64,000 bases of DNA, taken from positions 310,001 through 374,000 of the forward strand of contig NZ_JAUQTB010000001.1 in the NCBI RefSeq assembly GCF_030580655.1, given 5' to 3'. This DNA is from Paenibacillus lacisoli. Lineage in GTDB: Bacteria > Bacillota > Bacilli > Paenibacillales > Paenibacillaceae. Position 1 is the stretch's first letter, and each line of letters begins with the position of its first letter. The translations under genes were made by a program, and so were the position numbers. This document shows, in pieces, positions 1-7,916 of the stretch. The notes beneath the pieces were generated by a model that had not been told where the DNA came from, did no database searches, and saw nothing but the letters and a program-made list of their open reading frames with translations.

Positions 1-841
1 AAGCTGCAGTTTCCCATGGACCTGGCTGTGCAGCCTTGATGCTCAAGCTGATTTTGCCTTTTTCCGGATCAACTTTCAGCACTTTCACTGTCACTGTATC
101 TCCTTCAGACAGTACATCGGAAGGTTTGGCAACATGTGTCCAAGCAATCTCGGATACGTGAACCAGACCATCAACGCCGCCTACATCAACGAAAGCGCCG
201 AATTGAGTCAAACGTTGAACAGTACCTGTAATTTCCTGGCCTTCTTTCAGTTCGGCCATTACCTTCTGCTTGTTGGCTTCAAACTCCTGCTCCAGGACGT
301 CTTTAGCGGAAAGGATCACCTTGTTGTTCTCACGGTCAAGCTCTTTCACCTTAACGCGAAGTGTGCGGCCTTTGTAATCGCTGAAGTCTTCAACGAAATG
401 GCGCTCAACCATGGATGCCGGGATAAATCCGCGTACGCCCACGTCTGCTACGATACCGCCTTTAACGACATCAGATACAGTCACTTCGAATACTTCATTG
501 TTGTCAAAACGCTGCTGCAATACTTCCCAAGCATTTTCGCTGTCGATTGCACGTTTGGACAGTACCAGTCTTTCTTTGTCATCGTCGATGCTGACCACTT
601 TCAATTCCACTTCCTGGCCAACCTGAACCACGTCAGCTGCGTTGTCTACTTGAACAGAAGACAATTCGCGAACCGGAACAACACCGTCATATTTATATCC
701 AATGCTTACTACAGCTTGGTTATCTTCCAATTTGACGATCGTTCCTTTTACCGTATCCCCTTTTTTCAGAGCTACGAATTGGTCCAATGCATCTTGATTT
801 GCCGTTTCGGCAACTTCTTGATTTTTAGTTTCTTCCGACAT
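1..841 (-). CDS. rpsA: 30S ribosomal protein S1 homologue (partial, C-terminus off window)
   Basis: Repeated S1 RNA-binding (OB-fold) domains, as in the Firmicute S1-like protein YpfD. The frame runs open from the ATG at 841 to the window edge, giving about 280 residues out of an expected ~400. The first domain begins near residue 20 (GDTVKGTIVKLEDNQAVVSI). Later repeats show the S1 signatures VVKGGIVADVGVRGFIPAS and VQRLTQFGAFVDVGGVDGLVHVSEI. A GGAGGG Shine-Dalgarno lies 6-7 bases before the start. It follows plsC, as in B. subtilis (cmk-plsC-ypfD). Binds mRNA; in Firmicutes its role in translation initiation is less central than in E. coli (known). A TATAAT-like element at 959-964, inside the end of plsC's 3' region, could supply its own promoter, but no good -35 is visible. 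Confidence 0.95.
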   Translation of the reverse strand, partial: MSEETKNQEVAETANQDALDQFVALKKGDTVKGTIVKLEDNQAVVSIGYKYDGVVPVRELSSVQVDNAADVVQVGQEVELKVVSIDDDKERLVLSKRAIDSENAWEVLQQRFDNNEVFEVTVSDVVKGGIVADVGVRGFIPASMVERHFVEDFSDYKGRTLRVKVKELDRENNKVILSAKDVLEQEFEANKQKVMAELKEGQEITGTVQRLTQFGAFVDVGGVDGLVHVSEIAWTHVAKPSDVLSEGDTVTVKVLKVDPEKGKISLSIKAAQPGPWETAA

Positions 842-979
842 GTCAATACCCTCCTCGATTCAAAACCCCATTTATTTAAACCTGCGTATAGCAGAGTTCA
901 AAACATTATTAACCTATTTTGCTGGGCAGGACTTCAGCCTGTTTAGCTTTCCATGAAATTATAATGTTCATGCAGTGCA

Positions 980-1567
980 TTAATCCAGGGTCGGTTGTCC
1001 TGTTTCTTTCATGATTTTAATTCTAGACATAATTTTGTCTGTTGCCAACTCCAGCGGATCTCCTTCCATGTCCCGGGATTTAAATTCCTCAAGACTGACA
1101 GGAGCACCATAAATGACTTTGATCTTACGAAAGACTTTATAATTGCCGATAACAGCTACAGGAATAACAGCCGCACCGCTGCGAAGCGCAAAGCTGGCTG
1201 CTCCCTTCTTGCCGATGCCGGCACCGCGGGAACCTTCCGGAAAAATCCCCATCACCTTGCCTTCACGAAGGATCGTAATGGCCAGTTTGATGGATTCTTT
1301 GCTGACACCGCCGCGCTTGACCGGAAAAGCCCCAAGACGCTCAATCAGCCAGCCCAACACCGGTACTTTGAACAATTCTGCTTTCGCCATAAAATGGACT
1401 TTACGGTCAAGCAAAATCCCGACGGTAGGTGGGTCAAAATTGCTGATATGATTGGAGCAGAGCATAACGCCGCCTTCCTTAGGGACGTTCTCCTTACCGA
1501 CAGCTTCCAGGCGGAACAAAATGGCGTAAATTAACCGAAGCACATTCCTGCAAAAGACGTAAATCAT
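980..1567 (-). CDS. plsC: 1-acyl-sn-glycerol-3-phosphate acyltransferase
   Basis: Transfers an acyl chain to lysophosphatidic acid to give phosphatidic acid in membrane phospholipid synthesis. The 195-residue protein carries the family's HX4D catalytic motif (NHISNFD, His near residue 40) and the phosphate-binding FPEGSRG motif near residue 109, with a hydrophobic N-terminus for membrane association. I place the start at the ATG at 1567, whose bases overlap the cmk stop as ATGA and which has GGAGAG upstream. A longer frame to 1600 exists but would run well into cmk. The ATGA overlap suggests translational coupling with cmk, and the cmk-plsC-S1 order matches Bacillus. Confidence 0.93.
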   Translation of the reverse strand: MIYVFCRNVLRLIYAILFRLEAVGKENVPKEGGVMLCSNHISNFDPPTVGILLDRKVHFMAKAELFKVPVLGWLIERLGAFPVKRGGVSKESIKLAITILREGKVMGIFPEGSRGAGIGKKGAASFALRSGAAVIPVAVIGNYKVFRKIKVIYGAPVSLEEFKSRDMEGDPLELATDKIMSRIKIMKETGQPTLD

Positions 1568-2280
1568 GACCGGTTCTCTCCATCCCTCGCGGCTCTGCAA
1601 TAAGCGGCAATGGTTTCAACGACCTCCGGGATACTCATGTGAGTCGTATCGAGCACAATTGCGTCCTCACTGCATCGAAGCGGTGAAATTTCTCTTTCTT
1701 CATCCAGCTTGTCACGGTTGGCTATGTCCTTCTCCAACTGCTCCAGTGTAATGTCAAAAGAGTCTCCCAGCTCCTTGAAGCGGCGTAGAGCGCGTTCCTG
1801 AACGCTGGCGGTCATAAAAATTTTGACTTCCGCATCAGGCAGCACCGTAGTGCCAATGTCGCGGCCATCCATGACAACGCCTTTCCTCAAAGCCATTTGG
1901 CGCTGGTTCTGCACCAAGTGTGTTCGCACGCTCTCTATGGAGGCATAAAGCGACACCACATTGGTCACCTCCAGTGAACGAATCACTGTTGTTACATCTT
2001 CACCGTTACAATAGACTTTCTGTCCTCCGGCATCAGGGACCAGATCAATCACCAAATTCTTAACATGATGTTCGACCTCTTCAACATGCTCAGGCAGAAT
2101 ATCGTTCCTGATCATATACCAGGAGACCGCCCTGTACATGGCTCCGGTGTCTATGTACACATACTCCAGAGCTTCGGCTACCTTACGGGCAACCGTACTT
2201 TTCCCCGCGCCGGCAGGTCCGTCTATTGCCACGTTGATGTTCCCGTTACTTGCTGTCTTCTGGCTTGACAACGGGGTCAT
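1564..2280 (-). CDS. cmk: cytidylate kinase
   Basis: Phosphorylates CMP and dCMP with ATP. The P-loop GPAGAGKS is at about residues 21-28, followed by the CMP-site signature DTGAMYRAV and the DGRDIGT motif near residue 140; length (238) is slightly above the family norm because of a 14-residue N-terminal tail. The ATG at 2280 sits only one base after GAGGAGG, so the TTG at codon 4 (2271), with a ten-base spacing, may be the true start. The stop overlaps plsC by ATGA. A promoter-like TTGCAT-N17-TATAAT lies upstream at 2335-2363, with a terminator-like hairpin between it and the gene. Confidence 0.95.
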   Translation of the reverse strand: MTPLSSQKTASNGNINVAIDGPAGAGKSTVARKVAEALEYVYIDTGAMYRAVSWYMIRNDILPEHVEEVEHHVKNLVIDLVPDAGGQKVYCNGEDVTTVIRSLEVTNVVSLYASIESVRTHLVQNQRQMALRKGVVMDGRDIGTTVLPDAEVKIFMTASVQERALRRFKELGDSFDITLEQLEKDIANRDKLDEEREISPLRCSEDAIVLDTTHMSIPEVVETIAAYCRAARDGENRS

Positions 2281-2303
2281 TCCTCCTCAAAGCTCATCCT
2301 CAT

Positions 2304-2325
2304 TAAAAAAGCAGGCATTGCCTGC
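2304..2325 (-). terminator. Terminator-like hairpin between the PilZ gene and cmk
   Basis: On the minus strand GCAGGC, a short AAT/A loop and GCCTGC are followed by six T. It is 55 bases past the PilZ-gene stop and can end that transcript. It also falls at about +2 to +24 of a transcript from the promoter at 2335-2363, so it would form the 5' end of a cmk message. Confidence 0.7.
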
Positions 2326-2334
2326 GACGTGAAA

Positions 2335-2363
2335 ATTATACCACACTCTATACAGTGATGCAA
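2335..2363 (-). promoter_or_regulatory. Candidate sigma-A promoter for cmk-plsC(-rpsA)
   Basis: Minus strand TTGCAT (2363-2358), 17 bases, TATAAT (2340-2335). The -10 is perfect and the -35 is moderate (TTG kept). The expected start point is near 2328, immediately before the hairpin at 2325-2304. Confidence 0.5.
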
Positions 2364-2380
2364 AAATGTATCCAAATGCC

Positions 2381-3043
2381 TTAAGCGTTTCGTGTTTCCA
2401 ATTGCCGCTCAAAACAATATTTAATCACTTTTTGTCTCTCTGCATCTTTGATGTCAGTAAATTTAAGCATGACGATAGCAGGACCGGCCTCCTGGTCCTG
2501 TATACGGACAACTTCACCCTCAAACGGCATATGTTCAACGGTCCCGTTCCGGTAGTTAATCAAAAGCCAGCAGGACAAGGGCTGACCCTCGGTCAGAGGG
2601 TGCCTCGAATCTCCATAGAATGATAAACCGCCTCCGCTAACATCCCGGGTCCGCGCCAGAAAGCGTGTAAAATCATGATGGAATTTAACCGCAATCTCAA
2701 GCGAAGCATTTACCCGAAGAAAGCCGCGGCGCTGAAATGCTGTAATTCCTTCCGGTTCCGGCTTGCGGATGCGGACCAGCTGGATCTGGTCTTCCAGGAA
2801 GCCCAGCACATAGGAGTTAAAATAACTCTTCTTGCCGTCTGCCGATATGTAATAAATGGATAACTCTTCCCCCAGGTGCAGTCTTTTCTGACGCCCATTC
2901 TCCTGGCTGAACGGGATCTCGATCAACAAGCTGTCTTCCTTCATTTCGGCTACTCTTGATTTGAACTCTTCTTTTGGCTCCTGCGTTTCAGCAGAAGCAA
3001 GCTGCAGATACAGCATTTCATTTACTTTTGGATACATCCCCAC
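2381..3043 (-). CDS. PilZ-domain cyclic-di-GMP-binding protein (YpfA/YcgR-like)
   Basis: An N-terminal YcgR-type beta domain (residues ~1-100) is followed by a PilZ domain with the RxxxR-type motif RRGFLR (105-110) and DVSGGGLS (134-141), the c-di-GMP-binding signature. In B. subtilis YpfA (DgrA/MotI) at the same place binds c-di-GMP and slows flagellar rotation. That makes a motility role likely here (inference). Start: the frame opens at a GTG (3043), but the ATG two codons on (3037) is equally plausible, with AAGG upstream. A TATAAT at 3095-3090 with a weak, closely spaced -35 (TTATCA, 15 bases) could be its promoter. It is isolated by terminator-like hairpins on both sides. Confidence 0.9.
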   Translation of the reverse strand: MGMYPKVNEMLYLQLASAETQEPKEEFKSRVAEMKEDSLLIEIPFSQENGRQKRLHLGEELSIYYISADGKKSYFNSYVLGFLEDQIQLVRIRKPEPEGITAFQRRGFLRVNASLEIAVKFHHDFTRFLARTRDVSGGGLSFYGDSRHPLTEGQPLSCWLLINYRNGTVEHMPFEGEVVRIQDQEAGPAIVMLKFTDIKDAERQKVIKYCFERQLETRNA

Positions 3044-3122
3044 ACCTGCCTTAACCTACCTGATCTTGTACTGGATGAATAATAGTCCGATTATACCATG
3101 ACTTCCCACCTGATAAATATAA

Positions 3123-3150
3123 AAAAAAGCTCTCAAAAGAGAGCTTTTTT
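3123..3150. terminator. Bidirectional terminator downstream of ypeB
   Basis: A 12-bp perfect stem (AAAAAAGCTCTC/GAGAGCTTTTTT) with an AAAA loop, giving T-runs on both strands. It lies 26 bases past the ypeB stop and separates it from the PilZ gene. Confidence 0.88.
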
Positions 3151-3176
3151 GAGTATGAACTCAAACACATCATCCA

Positions 3177-4529
3177 TTACATCTTCGCCAGTGCTTTGCT
3201 GCTGCGAATTTCTTCCACGGATTCTTCCTGCCCGTTATCTGCATTGATAAAGATTTTGTATTTTGTACCGTTGATACCGCCTCCGAATTCATAACAGAGC
3301 ACCTCAGTGGACAAATCATTCTTGATCAGGGCCATCCGGTGGTATAGCTCCTTGAAATCCGGATTCAAATATCCGCGGGCAGCCTTGAGATCCAGCTTTG
3401 GTTTCGGCATCTTCCGATCCTGCTTCAGCTGGTAAACATAATCACTCGACTGGAAGCCGGTAACCTCACCATTGTCCAGCCCCACCCGTACGGTCATTTT
3501 CTCAGGGTATACAATCACGTCCCCCAGTTTACGGGCATATGTGAAGTTGCCGATGTTGCCATATTCATCATACGATACCGCCGTCATTCCCGGGTAGCCC
3601 TTCTGCTCGAGAAAACGGTCGGCTCTTGACTGTGCGGTTCGACGGTCAACTTGTTTGGCGCCAATCTCTCTGCGGTTCTCATAGGAAATGAGTTTGCCGC
3701 CCTTGCGGGTAAAGTCCATTGAATAAGCGGTACGGCCGCGGTCCTGGACGGAAGCGGTGTAGGAGGCCCACTCTGTCCCTTTCCCCTGCTCAGTGACACG
3801 TACATTCTGTTTATTGGCACCGGCAAATTCCGCAGCCTTCTGCTGGATTTGTTCCGCTGACTCGGGTGCTGCATCCAACTTTTTGACAGAACGTTTGTCA
3901 TAAATGCTGGCGATCGTCGGTCCCCAGTCGAGCTCCGAATATTGGGTTACTTTCTTGTCAACGGTCTTAAATCCGTCAATGATGGTGTTATCCGCCTGCT
4001 TGTGTTCGGAGGCCATAGCCATCTCGACATCCATCCAGCGCAGATTGTTGCTGATAACTTTACTCTGCACCTGCTGCAGATCTTTGGTGATCTGGTCTGA
4101 ACTCGAATAAAGAGACTTCAGATTCTTGATCTCACGCTCGCTCAACGGCTCTTTGGTCAGGTCTCTGACCGACGTCTGATACGCAAAATTTGAAATCCGG
4201 GACAAAAAGTCTTCCGCATGATTAAAAGGCATGAGCGTCAACGGCAGCTGATTTATTTCGTTCTGCGCCTCACTTGTCAGCCGCCATACGTTCATCAGAC
4301 TTTTGCGGTGCATACCCTGCGAGGTGGTATTGACCGCCAGCGTGTTGCCGAGTTCAGAATGAAGGCGGTCCATATGATAAGACAAATCATGAAACGCACG
4401 CTGATATTGGTTCTCCGCCTTGATCAGCACAGAGTTCTTTTCCTGGTTCTCACGATAACCCCAGACCAATGCGCCGATTAAAAACAGCGTCATGACCGGG
4501 AACAAAACCGCACTTAAACGTTTATACAA
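3177..4529 (-). CDS. ypeB: spore germination protein YpeB
   Basis: Inner-spore-membrane protein that, with cortex-lytic enzyme SleB, is needed for cortex breakdown in germination (known for Bacillus). It is 450 residues with one N-terminal membrane segment (LSAVLFPVMTLFLIGALVWG) and a long extracytoplasmic part; the last two thirds resemble the PepSY-type repeats of YpeB. I choose the TTG at 4529, preceded by AAAGGGGAG, because it gives the family-type MYKRLS N-terminus; the frame extends nine codons further without a better site. In Bacillus sleB lies directly upstream; here a 49-codon gene and prsW occupy that place. A sigma-G-like promoter lies just upstream at 4563-4592. Confidence 0.93.
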   Translation of the reverse strand: MYKRLSAVLFPVMTLFLIGALVWGYRENQEKNSVLIKAENQYQRAFHDLSYHMDRLHSELGNTLAVNTTSQGMHRKSLMNVWRLTSEAQNEINQLPLTLMPFNHAEDFLSRISNFAYQTSVRDLTKEPLSEREIKNLKSLYSSSDQITKDLQQVQSKVISNNLRWMDVEMAMASEHKQADNTIIDGFKTVDKKVTQYSELDWGPTIASIYDKRSVKKLDAAPESAEQIQQKAAEFAGANKQNVRVTEQGKGTEWASYTASVQDRGRTAYSMDFTRKGGKLISYENRREIGAKQVDRRTAQSRADRFLEQKGYPGMTAVSYDEYGNIGNFTYARKLGDVIVYPEKMTVRVGLDNGEVTGFQSSDYVYQLKQDRKMPKPKLDLKAARGYLNPDFKELYHRMALIKNDLSTEVLCYEFGGGINGTKYKIFINADNGQEESVEEIRSSKALAKM

Positions 4530-4562
4530 GATTAGCTCCCCTTTCTTCTGGTACACTGCCCT

Positions 4563-4592
4563 TATTGTGACAAGAAGCGGGGAGTCTTATTC
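4563..4592 (-). promoter_or_regulatory. Candidate sigma-G promoter of ypeB
   Basis: Minus strand GAATA (4592-4588), 18 bases, CACAATA (4569-4563). The -35 matches GHATR fully; the -10 matches CATNHTA at 6 of 7. It lies past the stop of the small upstream gene and 34 bases before the ypeB start, fitting forespore expression. Confidence 0.5.
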
Positions 4593-4597
4593 ATGGG

Positions 4598-4747
4598 TTA
4601 GAGAACCGTTTCCTCAATCTCAAAGTGATCGCGATTATCGCACAGGCACTGCTTGAATCCCGTTTCAATCGTTCCATGTTCTTTACGGCCGCGCAGGACG
4701 AAGCGCTCTCCGCAGCGCTTGCAGCGAATCATGACTTTTACACGCAA
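4598..4747 (-). CDS. small Cys-pair protein, 49 residues, function unknown
   Basis: A short frame starts at the TTG at 4747, eight bases after GGAGG. The product begins MRVKVMIRCKRCGERF, has a CxxC (residues 9-12), a second CxC (34-36, QCLCDN) and ends FEIEETVL. The paired cysteines suggest a zinc-ribbon-like fold (inference). It sits between prsW and ypeB, in the position sleB holds in Bacillus. I do not recognise a named family. The good ribosome site, length, cysteine pattern and clean fit in the gap support a real gene. Confidence 0.65.
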   Translation of the reverse strand: MRVKVMIRCKRCGERFVLRGRKEHGTIETGFKQCLCDNRDHFEIEETVL

Positions 4748-4809
4748 AAAAGGCACCTCCGTTCATCATGGGTTATAGACCTTCATGATAGAACAGTGTG
4801 CCCATTTTC

Positions 4810-5505
4810 TTACAAGTTAACCTCTTCCTCCCGCTTCACAAAACGGAACGGCGAACGGTTATTAGCTCTTCTAACTTTACCCATGCCTGTATACCACAGA
4901 CCGGCCATCAACGGAACGGCGAACCATACCCAATAATGGGTCATCGTGTTCAATATCAAATCGTAGATACCGTGCCAGAACATCGGAAAGACGAGGGACA
5001 CAATAATAAAATAGCGTGTTTTACGTCCTTGGCTGAATTTGGCCCTTCCCAGGTAGTATCCCATCATGACACCAAACATCGCATGACCGGATACCGGCAG
5101 CAGAGCTCTCATCAGCATATACCCGAACGAGGCATGGCCTGCAAAAGCATACATGATATTCTCCACAGTCGCGAAACCGAGCGAGATCGCGACAGAATAT
5201 AATATACCGTCGTACGGCTCATCAAATTCCGTGTGATTATAAATTATATGGTACAGAACGAACCATTTGAAAAACTCTTCTACACCGGCAGATATCCCCA
5301 CCGAAGAGATCAAAGGATGATCCCCAAGCCACAAGGTTAATCCCCGCTGAAGAATCATCACAGGCAGAACCACCAAAAATCCCAGGAGGAAGACCTTGAC
5401 GACCATATGAAGCGGTTCTGAGTCATACCGGTCCTTCAGATAAAAATAAGTCAGCAGGGCGAGGCCCGGAGCAACTGCCGCTGTAATTATGGAAAACAAA
5501 AGCAA
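4810..5505 (-). CDS. prsW: intramembrane protease PrsW
   Basis: Multi-pass membrane protease that in B. subtilis makes the site-1 cut in anti-sigma factor RsiW. The 231-residue protein has several hydrophobic segments and the family's conserved EEFFK (residues 76-80), HAMFGVMMGYYLG, and FWHGIYD motifs. Start is TTG at 5505, eight bases after GAGGAGG. It lies upstream of the ypeB locus, as ypdC/prsW does in B. subtilis. No sigW or rsiW is in this window, so its substrate here is unknown. Confidence 0.92.
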   Translation of the reverse strand: MLLFSIITAAVAPGLALLTYFYLKDRYDSEPLHMVVKVFLLGFLVVLPVMILQRGLTLWLGDHPLISSVGISAGVEEFFKWFVLYHIIYNHTEFDEPYDGILYSVAISLGFATVENIMYAFAGHASFGYMLMRALLPVSGHAMFGVMMGYYLGRAKFSQGRKTRYFIIVSLVFPMFWHGIYDLILNTMTHYWVWFAVPLMAGLWYTGMGKVRRANNRSPFRFVKREEEVNL

Positions 5506-5576
5506 CGAACACTCCTCCTCATATCACCCTAAAATGTATACCATCACTATACCACAAAACATGCCGCAAAACAGAA

Positions 5577-5617
5577 GAAGACGGTCTGCACAAGCAGAAC
5601 TTCTGCAGACCGTCTTC
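5577..5617 (-). terminator. Stem-loop downstream of mecA
   Basis: A 14-bp perfect inverted repeat (5577-5590 with 5604-5617) lies 12 bases past the mecA stop. The T-run after it on the minus strand is broken (TTCTGTTTTG), so it is a weaker terminator by rule. Confidence 0.6.
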
Positions 5618-5628
5618 AGGTTATTCTA

Positions 5629-6243
5629 TTATCCCTGGCGGCTGAAATGGGTGCAGAGCACTTCGACAGCCTGTTCCGGCATAACCACTTTCCCGTATTC
5701 CTCAAGTACCGCAGGTGTAACCGAGGTTCCTTCCCCGAATTCGGCCAGCAGCGCAATCAATGCTGCATGTTTGCTCTCCTCCACCTCATCCGGTTCAAGA
5801 TATAGAATCCATTTTCCTTTGTAATGATACAGCTTGCCGGCATTGGTCACATGATCATGAAGCATATGCGCAGCCTCTATCAGCACCTCGAAATCGTTAA
5901 ATGCATATACAATGGAGTCGCTCGTTTCAAGCGTTACTTCCATCTCATAAACTTCTTCAGGCAACTCATCTTCAGCGCCCGATCCGTATCGTTGCTGATC
6001 GTATTTTCCGCGGGTCACAATAACGACCATTCCCTGAGCAGGCAGTGCGAAAACTTCTACAGCCAAAGGTCCTGTCGCGTCAAAGCCCAATTCACTGTAG
6101 GCCTGGTCCATCATTTCTGTAAACAGTTCATGAACCTTAGGTATTTCTTGCCACATATCGTCTTTTTGGATGCCACGCTCGCTCAGGTCGTCAAAAGTCA
6201 GGAAAATCCGTATCTTATCTTGGCCTAGTCTTTCTATTTTCAT
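5629..6243 (-). CDS. mecA: adaptor protein MecA
   Basis: Adaptor that delivers substrates such as ComK to the ClpC/ClpP protease and helps assemble ClpC. The 204-residue product starts MKIERLGQDKIRIFLTFDDL, the typical N-terminal substrate-binding domain with the LTFDDLxxRGI motif. A central acidic linker (near EDELPEEVYEMEV) precedes the ClpC-binding C-terminal domain. The ATG at 6243 is preceded by GGGGAGG; the frame extends seven codons upstream without support. Standalone gene with a stem-loop after it. Confidence 0.93.
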   Translation of the reverse strand: MKIERLGQDKIRIFLTFDDLSERGIQKDDMWQEIPKVHELFTEMMDQAYSELGFDATGPLAVEVFALPAQGMVVIVTRGKYDQQRYGSGAEDELPEEVYEMEVTLETSDSIVYAFNDFEVLIEAAHMLHDHVTNAGKLYHYKGKWILYLEPDEVEESKHAALIALLAEFGEGTSVTPAVLEEYGKVVMPEQAVEVLCTHFSRQG

Positions 6244-6372
6244 ACAGGATCCTCCCCTTAACAACCAAGTAATATAATAAAATATGATGCCTAAATAGCA
6301 TGTGTGAAGAAAATGGTTCTATGTAGTTATGTTATCATTTTATACCCACAAATGCACGTAATAAAATCGTTT

Positions 6373-6420
6373 TAAAAAAAGAATCACCTATCTTTTCACA
6401 GGGAAGAGATAAATGATTCT
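6373..6420 (-). terminator. Terminator of the 123-residue membrane-protein gene
   Basis: AGAATCA/TGATTCT outer stem (6380-6386 with 6414-6420) extended by TATCTTTTC/GAAGAGATA, followed on the minus strand by a T-run (6380-6374). Confidence 0.7.
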
Positions 6421-6437
6421 CAAGGCTGACTTCCGGT

Positions 6438-6809
6438 TTACAAACCAGGTATGGCTGTGTGAGTATCCTTCAGGATAGCTTCAACTTCTTTTTTAACGTC
6501 AGGGTTGGTACGGATAAAATCTTTCAGCATGCGGAAGTTGGCTTCCTTGTCACGGATCGTTGACTTGTGGTCGATCTGAGCAGCATTATGCTGGCGGGAG
6601 TTATTTTCTCCGTCCTTCAATTTGTCCGTCATGGAGCCCATTCCCGGAAAAGCAGCATCCATGACTGTGTTTTTCGCTTGGTTGACCATCTGTCCCACCG
6701 AATTTCCACCCTTGGAGCCTGAGGAGAACAGGGAAAAATTACGGCGCTGCATCATCGTTTGGGCTGCTGCACCAACAACCAGACCCAGAAAAAATGAAGA
6801 AGTCTTCAC
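6438..6809 (-). CDS. hypothetical protein with N-terminal hydrophobic segment (YtxH-like)
   Basis: A 123-residue protein beginning MKTSSFFLGLVVGAAAQTMM, a short hydrophobic N-terminus like those of YtxH-type proteins. It is followed by a Ser/Gly stretch and a hydrophilic charged C-terminal half ending KEVEAILKDTHTAIPGL. AAGGAGG lies eight bases before the ATG. Single gene with its own terminator, divergent from the deacetylase gene. I cannot assign a function. Confidence 0.75.
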   Translation of the reverse strand: MKTSSFFLGLVVGAAAQTMMQRRNFSLFSSGSKGGNSVGQMVNQAKNTVMDAAFPGMGSMTDKLKDGENNSRQHNAAQIDHKSTIRDKEANFRMLKDFIRTNPDVKKEVEAILKDTHTAIPGL

Positions 6810-6902
6810 ATTTATTACCTCCTTCTATGATAGAATCGAGTTTAGTGTTCGCGGAAACATCCTAACTCATGCGGCATAAAAACAGGAAAGCGAGATGAAA
6901 TC

Positions 6903-7868
6903 ATGGGTAAAAAGACAGCGGCCATGCTTCTCGCCGCCAGCTTGACACTAAGTGCTTGCGGCTCGGCCGGAACTTCAGAGATCAGCGGGGATTCTGCAGC
7001 CTCTCCTGACAGCAGCACTTCATCTTCATCAAACTCTGTTTCACCCGGCAATTCAACAGCAGGCCAGCCAGCTAATGATTCCGGCAGCAAGGATCAGGAC
7101 CAAGCCTCATCCAAAGGATCCGCCAATCAAACCACTTCTGGGAGCAATCCAGACAGCCCTGCAGCCAGCTCAGACGTCAGCCAGAACCAGGAGACAACAG
7201 CCTCAACACCAGCACAAACGGAAATCAAGTATCATATGAACAAGGTCTATAATATCGTTCCTAACGAGGAAGGTACTGAGAAAAAAGTTGTTCTGCTGAC
7301 CTTCGACGATGGCCCGAAAGAAGCCGAAATGATCAACCAGATCATTGATACGCTGGACAAGCATAAGGCGAAAGCCATCTTTTTCGTAAATGGTTACCGG
7401 GTCAAAAGCCATCCTGAGCTGCTTAAGCTGATCCAGAAGCGCGGTCAGGTTATCGGCAATCACAGCTGGGATCATATCGTTCTAAAGGACCAGTCCGAGG
7501 CGGAAGTCCGCCATCAGATTGAAGATGTCCAAAAAATAATTAAGGAAGTAACCGGGAAGACCCCCGTATTCTTCAGACCCCCACATGGGGCGGGCGGTGA
7601 CATCGGACGTAAAGTGGCCAAGGAGAACGGCCTGCTCTATATGACCTGGTCCAACGGCTCGCTCGATTGGGAGATGAAAGCCAAGGATCCCAATAAATCC
7701 GAGGCCATCATCAAAAATGTCATGGATCAGCTCCATCCGGGGAGCAACATCCTGATGCACGAACTTCCCTGGACGGCCGAGACGCTTGATCAGCTGCTGA
7801 CCAAGCTTGAGCAGAAAGGGTACAGCTTCGTTGATCCTAACAGCATTGATGCTTCCAAGCAGCCCTGA
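6903..7868 (+). CDS. polysaccharide deacetylase lipoprotein (NodB family)
   Basis: Likely removes N- or O-acetyl groups from peptidoglycan or another polysaccharide at the cell surface. The N-terminus is a lipoprotein signal with lipobox LSAC (Cys near residue 19). Residues ~20-105 are a Ser/Asn/Gln-rich linker, then a NodB catalytic domain: TFDDGP (metal and base Asp), HSWDH (metal His pair), RPPHG, and the C-terminal MHE motif. All the catalytic motifs I can check are intact. The start has AGCGAG seven bases upstream. It is a lone plus-strand gene between two minus-strand genes and ends in a long palindromic terminator. Confidence 0.9.
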   Translation: MGKKTAAMLLAASLTLSACGSAGTSEISGDSAASPDSSTSSSSNSVSPGNSTAGQPANDSGSKDQDQASSKGSANQTTSGSNPDSPAASSDVSQNQETTASTPAQTEIKYHMNKVYNIVPNEEGTEKKVVLLTFDDGPKEAEMINQIIDTLDKHKAKAIFFVNGYRVKSHPELLKLIQKRGQVIGNHSWDHIVLKDQSEAEVRHQIEDVQKIIKEVTGKTPVFFRPPHGAGGDIGRKVAKENGLLYMTWSNGSLDWEMKAKDPNKSEAIIKNVMDQLHPGSNILMHELPWTAETLDQLLTKLEQKGYSFVDPNSIDASKQP

Positions 7869-7871
7869 CCC

Positions 7872-7911
7872 ACAAAGAAAGGCGCATCTGCATGCAGATG
7901 CGCCTTTCTTT
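7872..7911. terminator. Perfect 20-bp palindromic bidirectional terminator
   Basis: CAAAGAAAGGCGCATCTGCA is followed directly by its exact reverse complement, with T-rich flanks on both strands. It serves the deacetylase gene (+) and the 128-residue gene (-), which converge here. Confidence 0.85.
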
Positions 7912-7916
7912 GTCCT

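Noticed and set aside
134..946. Long open frame on the plus strand across the S1 gene
   Set aside because: Antisense shadow of the S1 domains on the minus strand; no ribosome site or recognisable protein.
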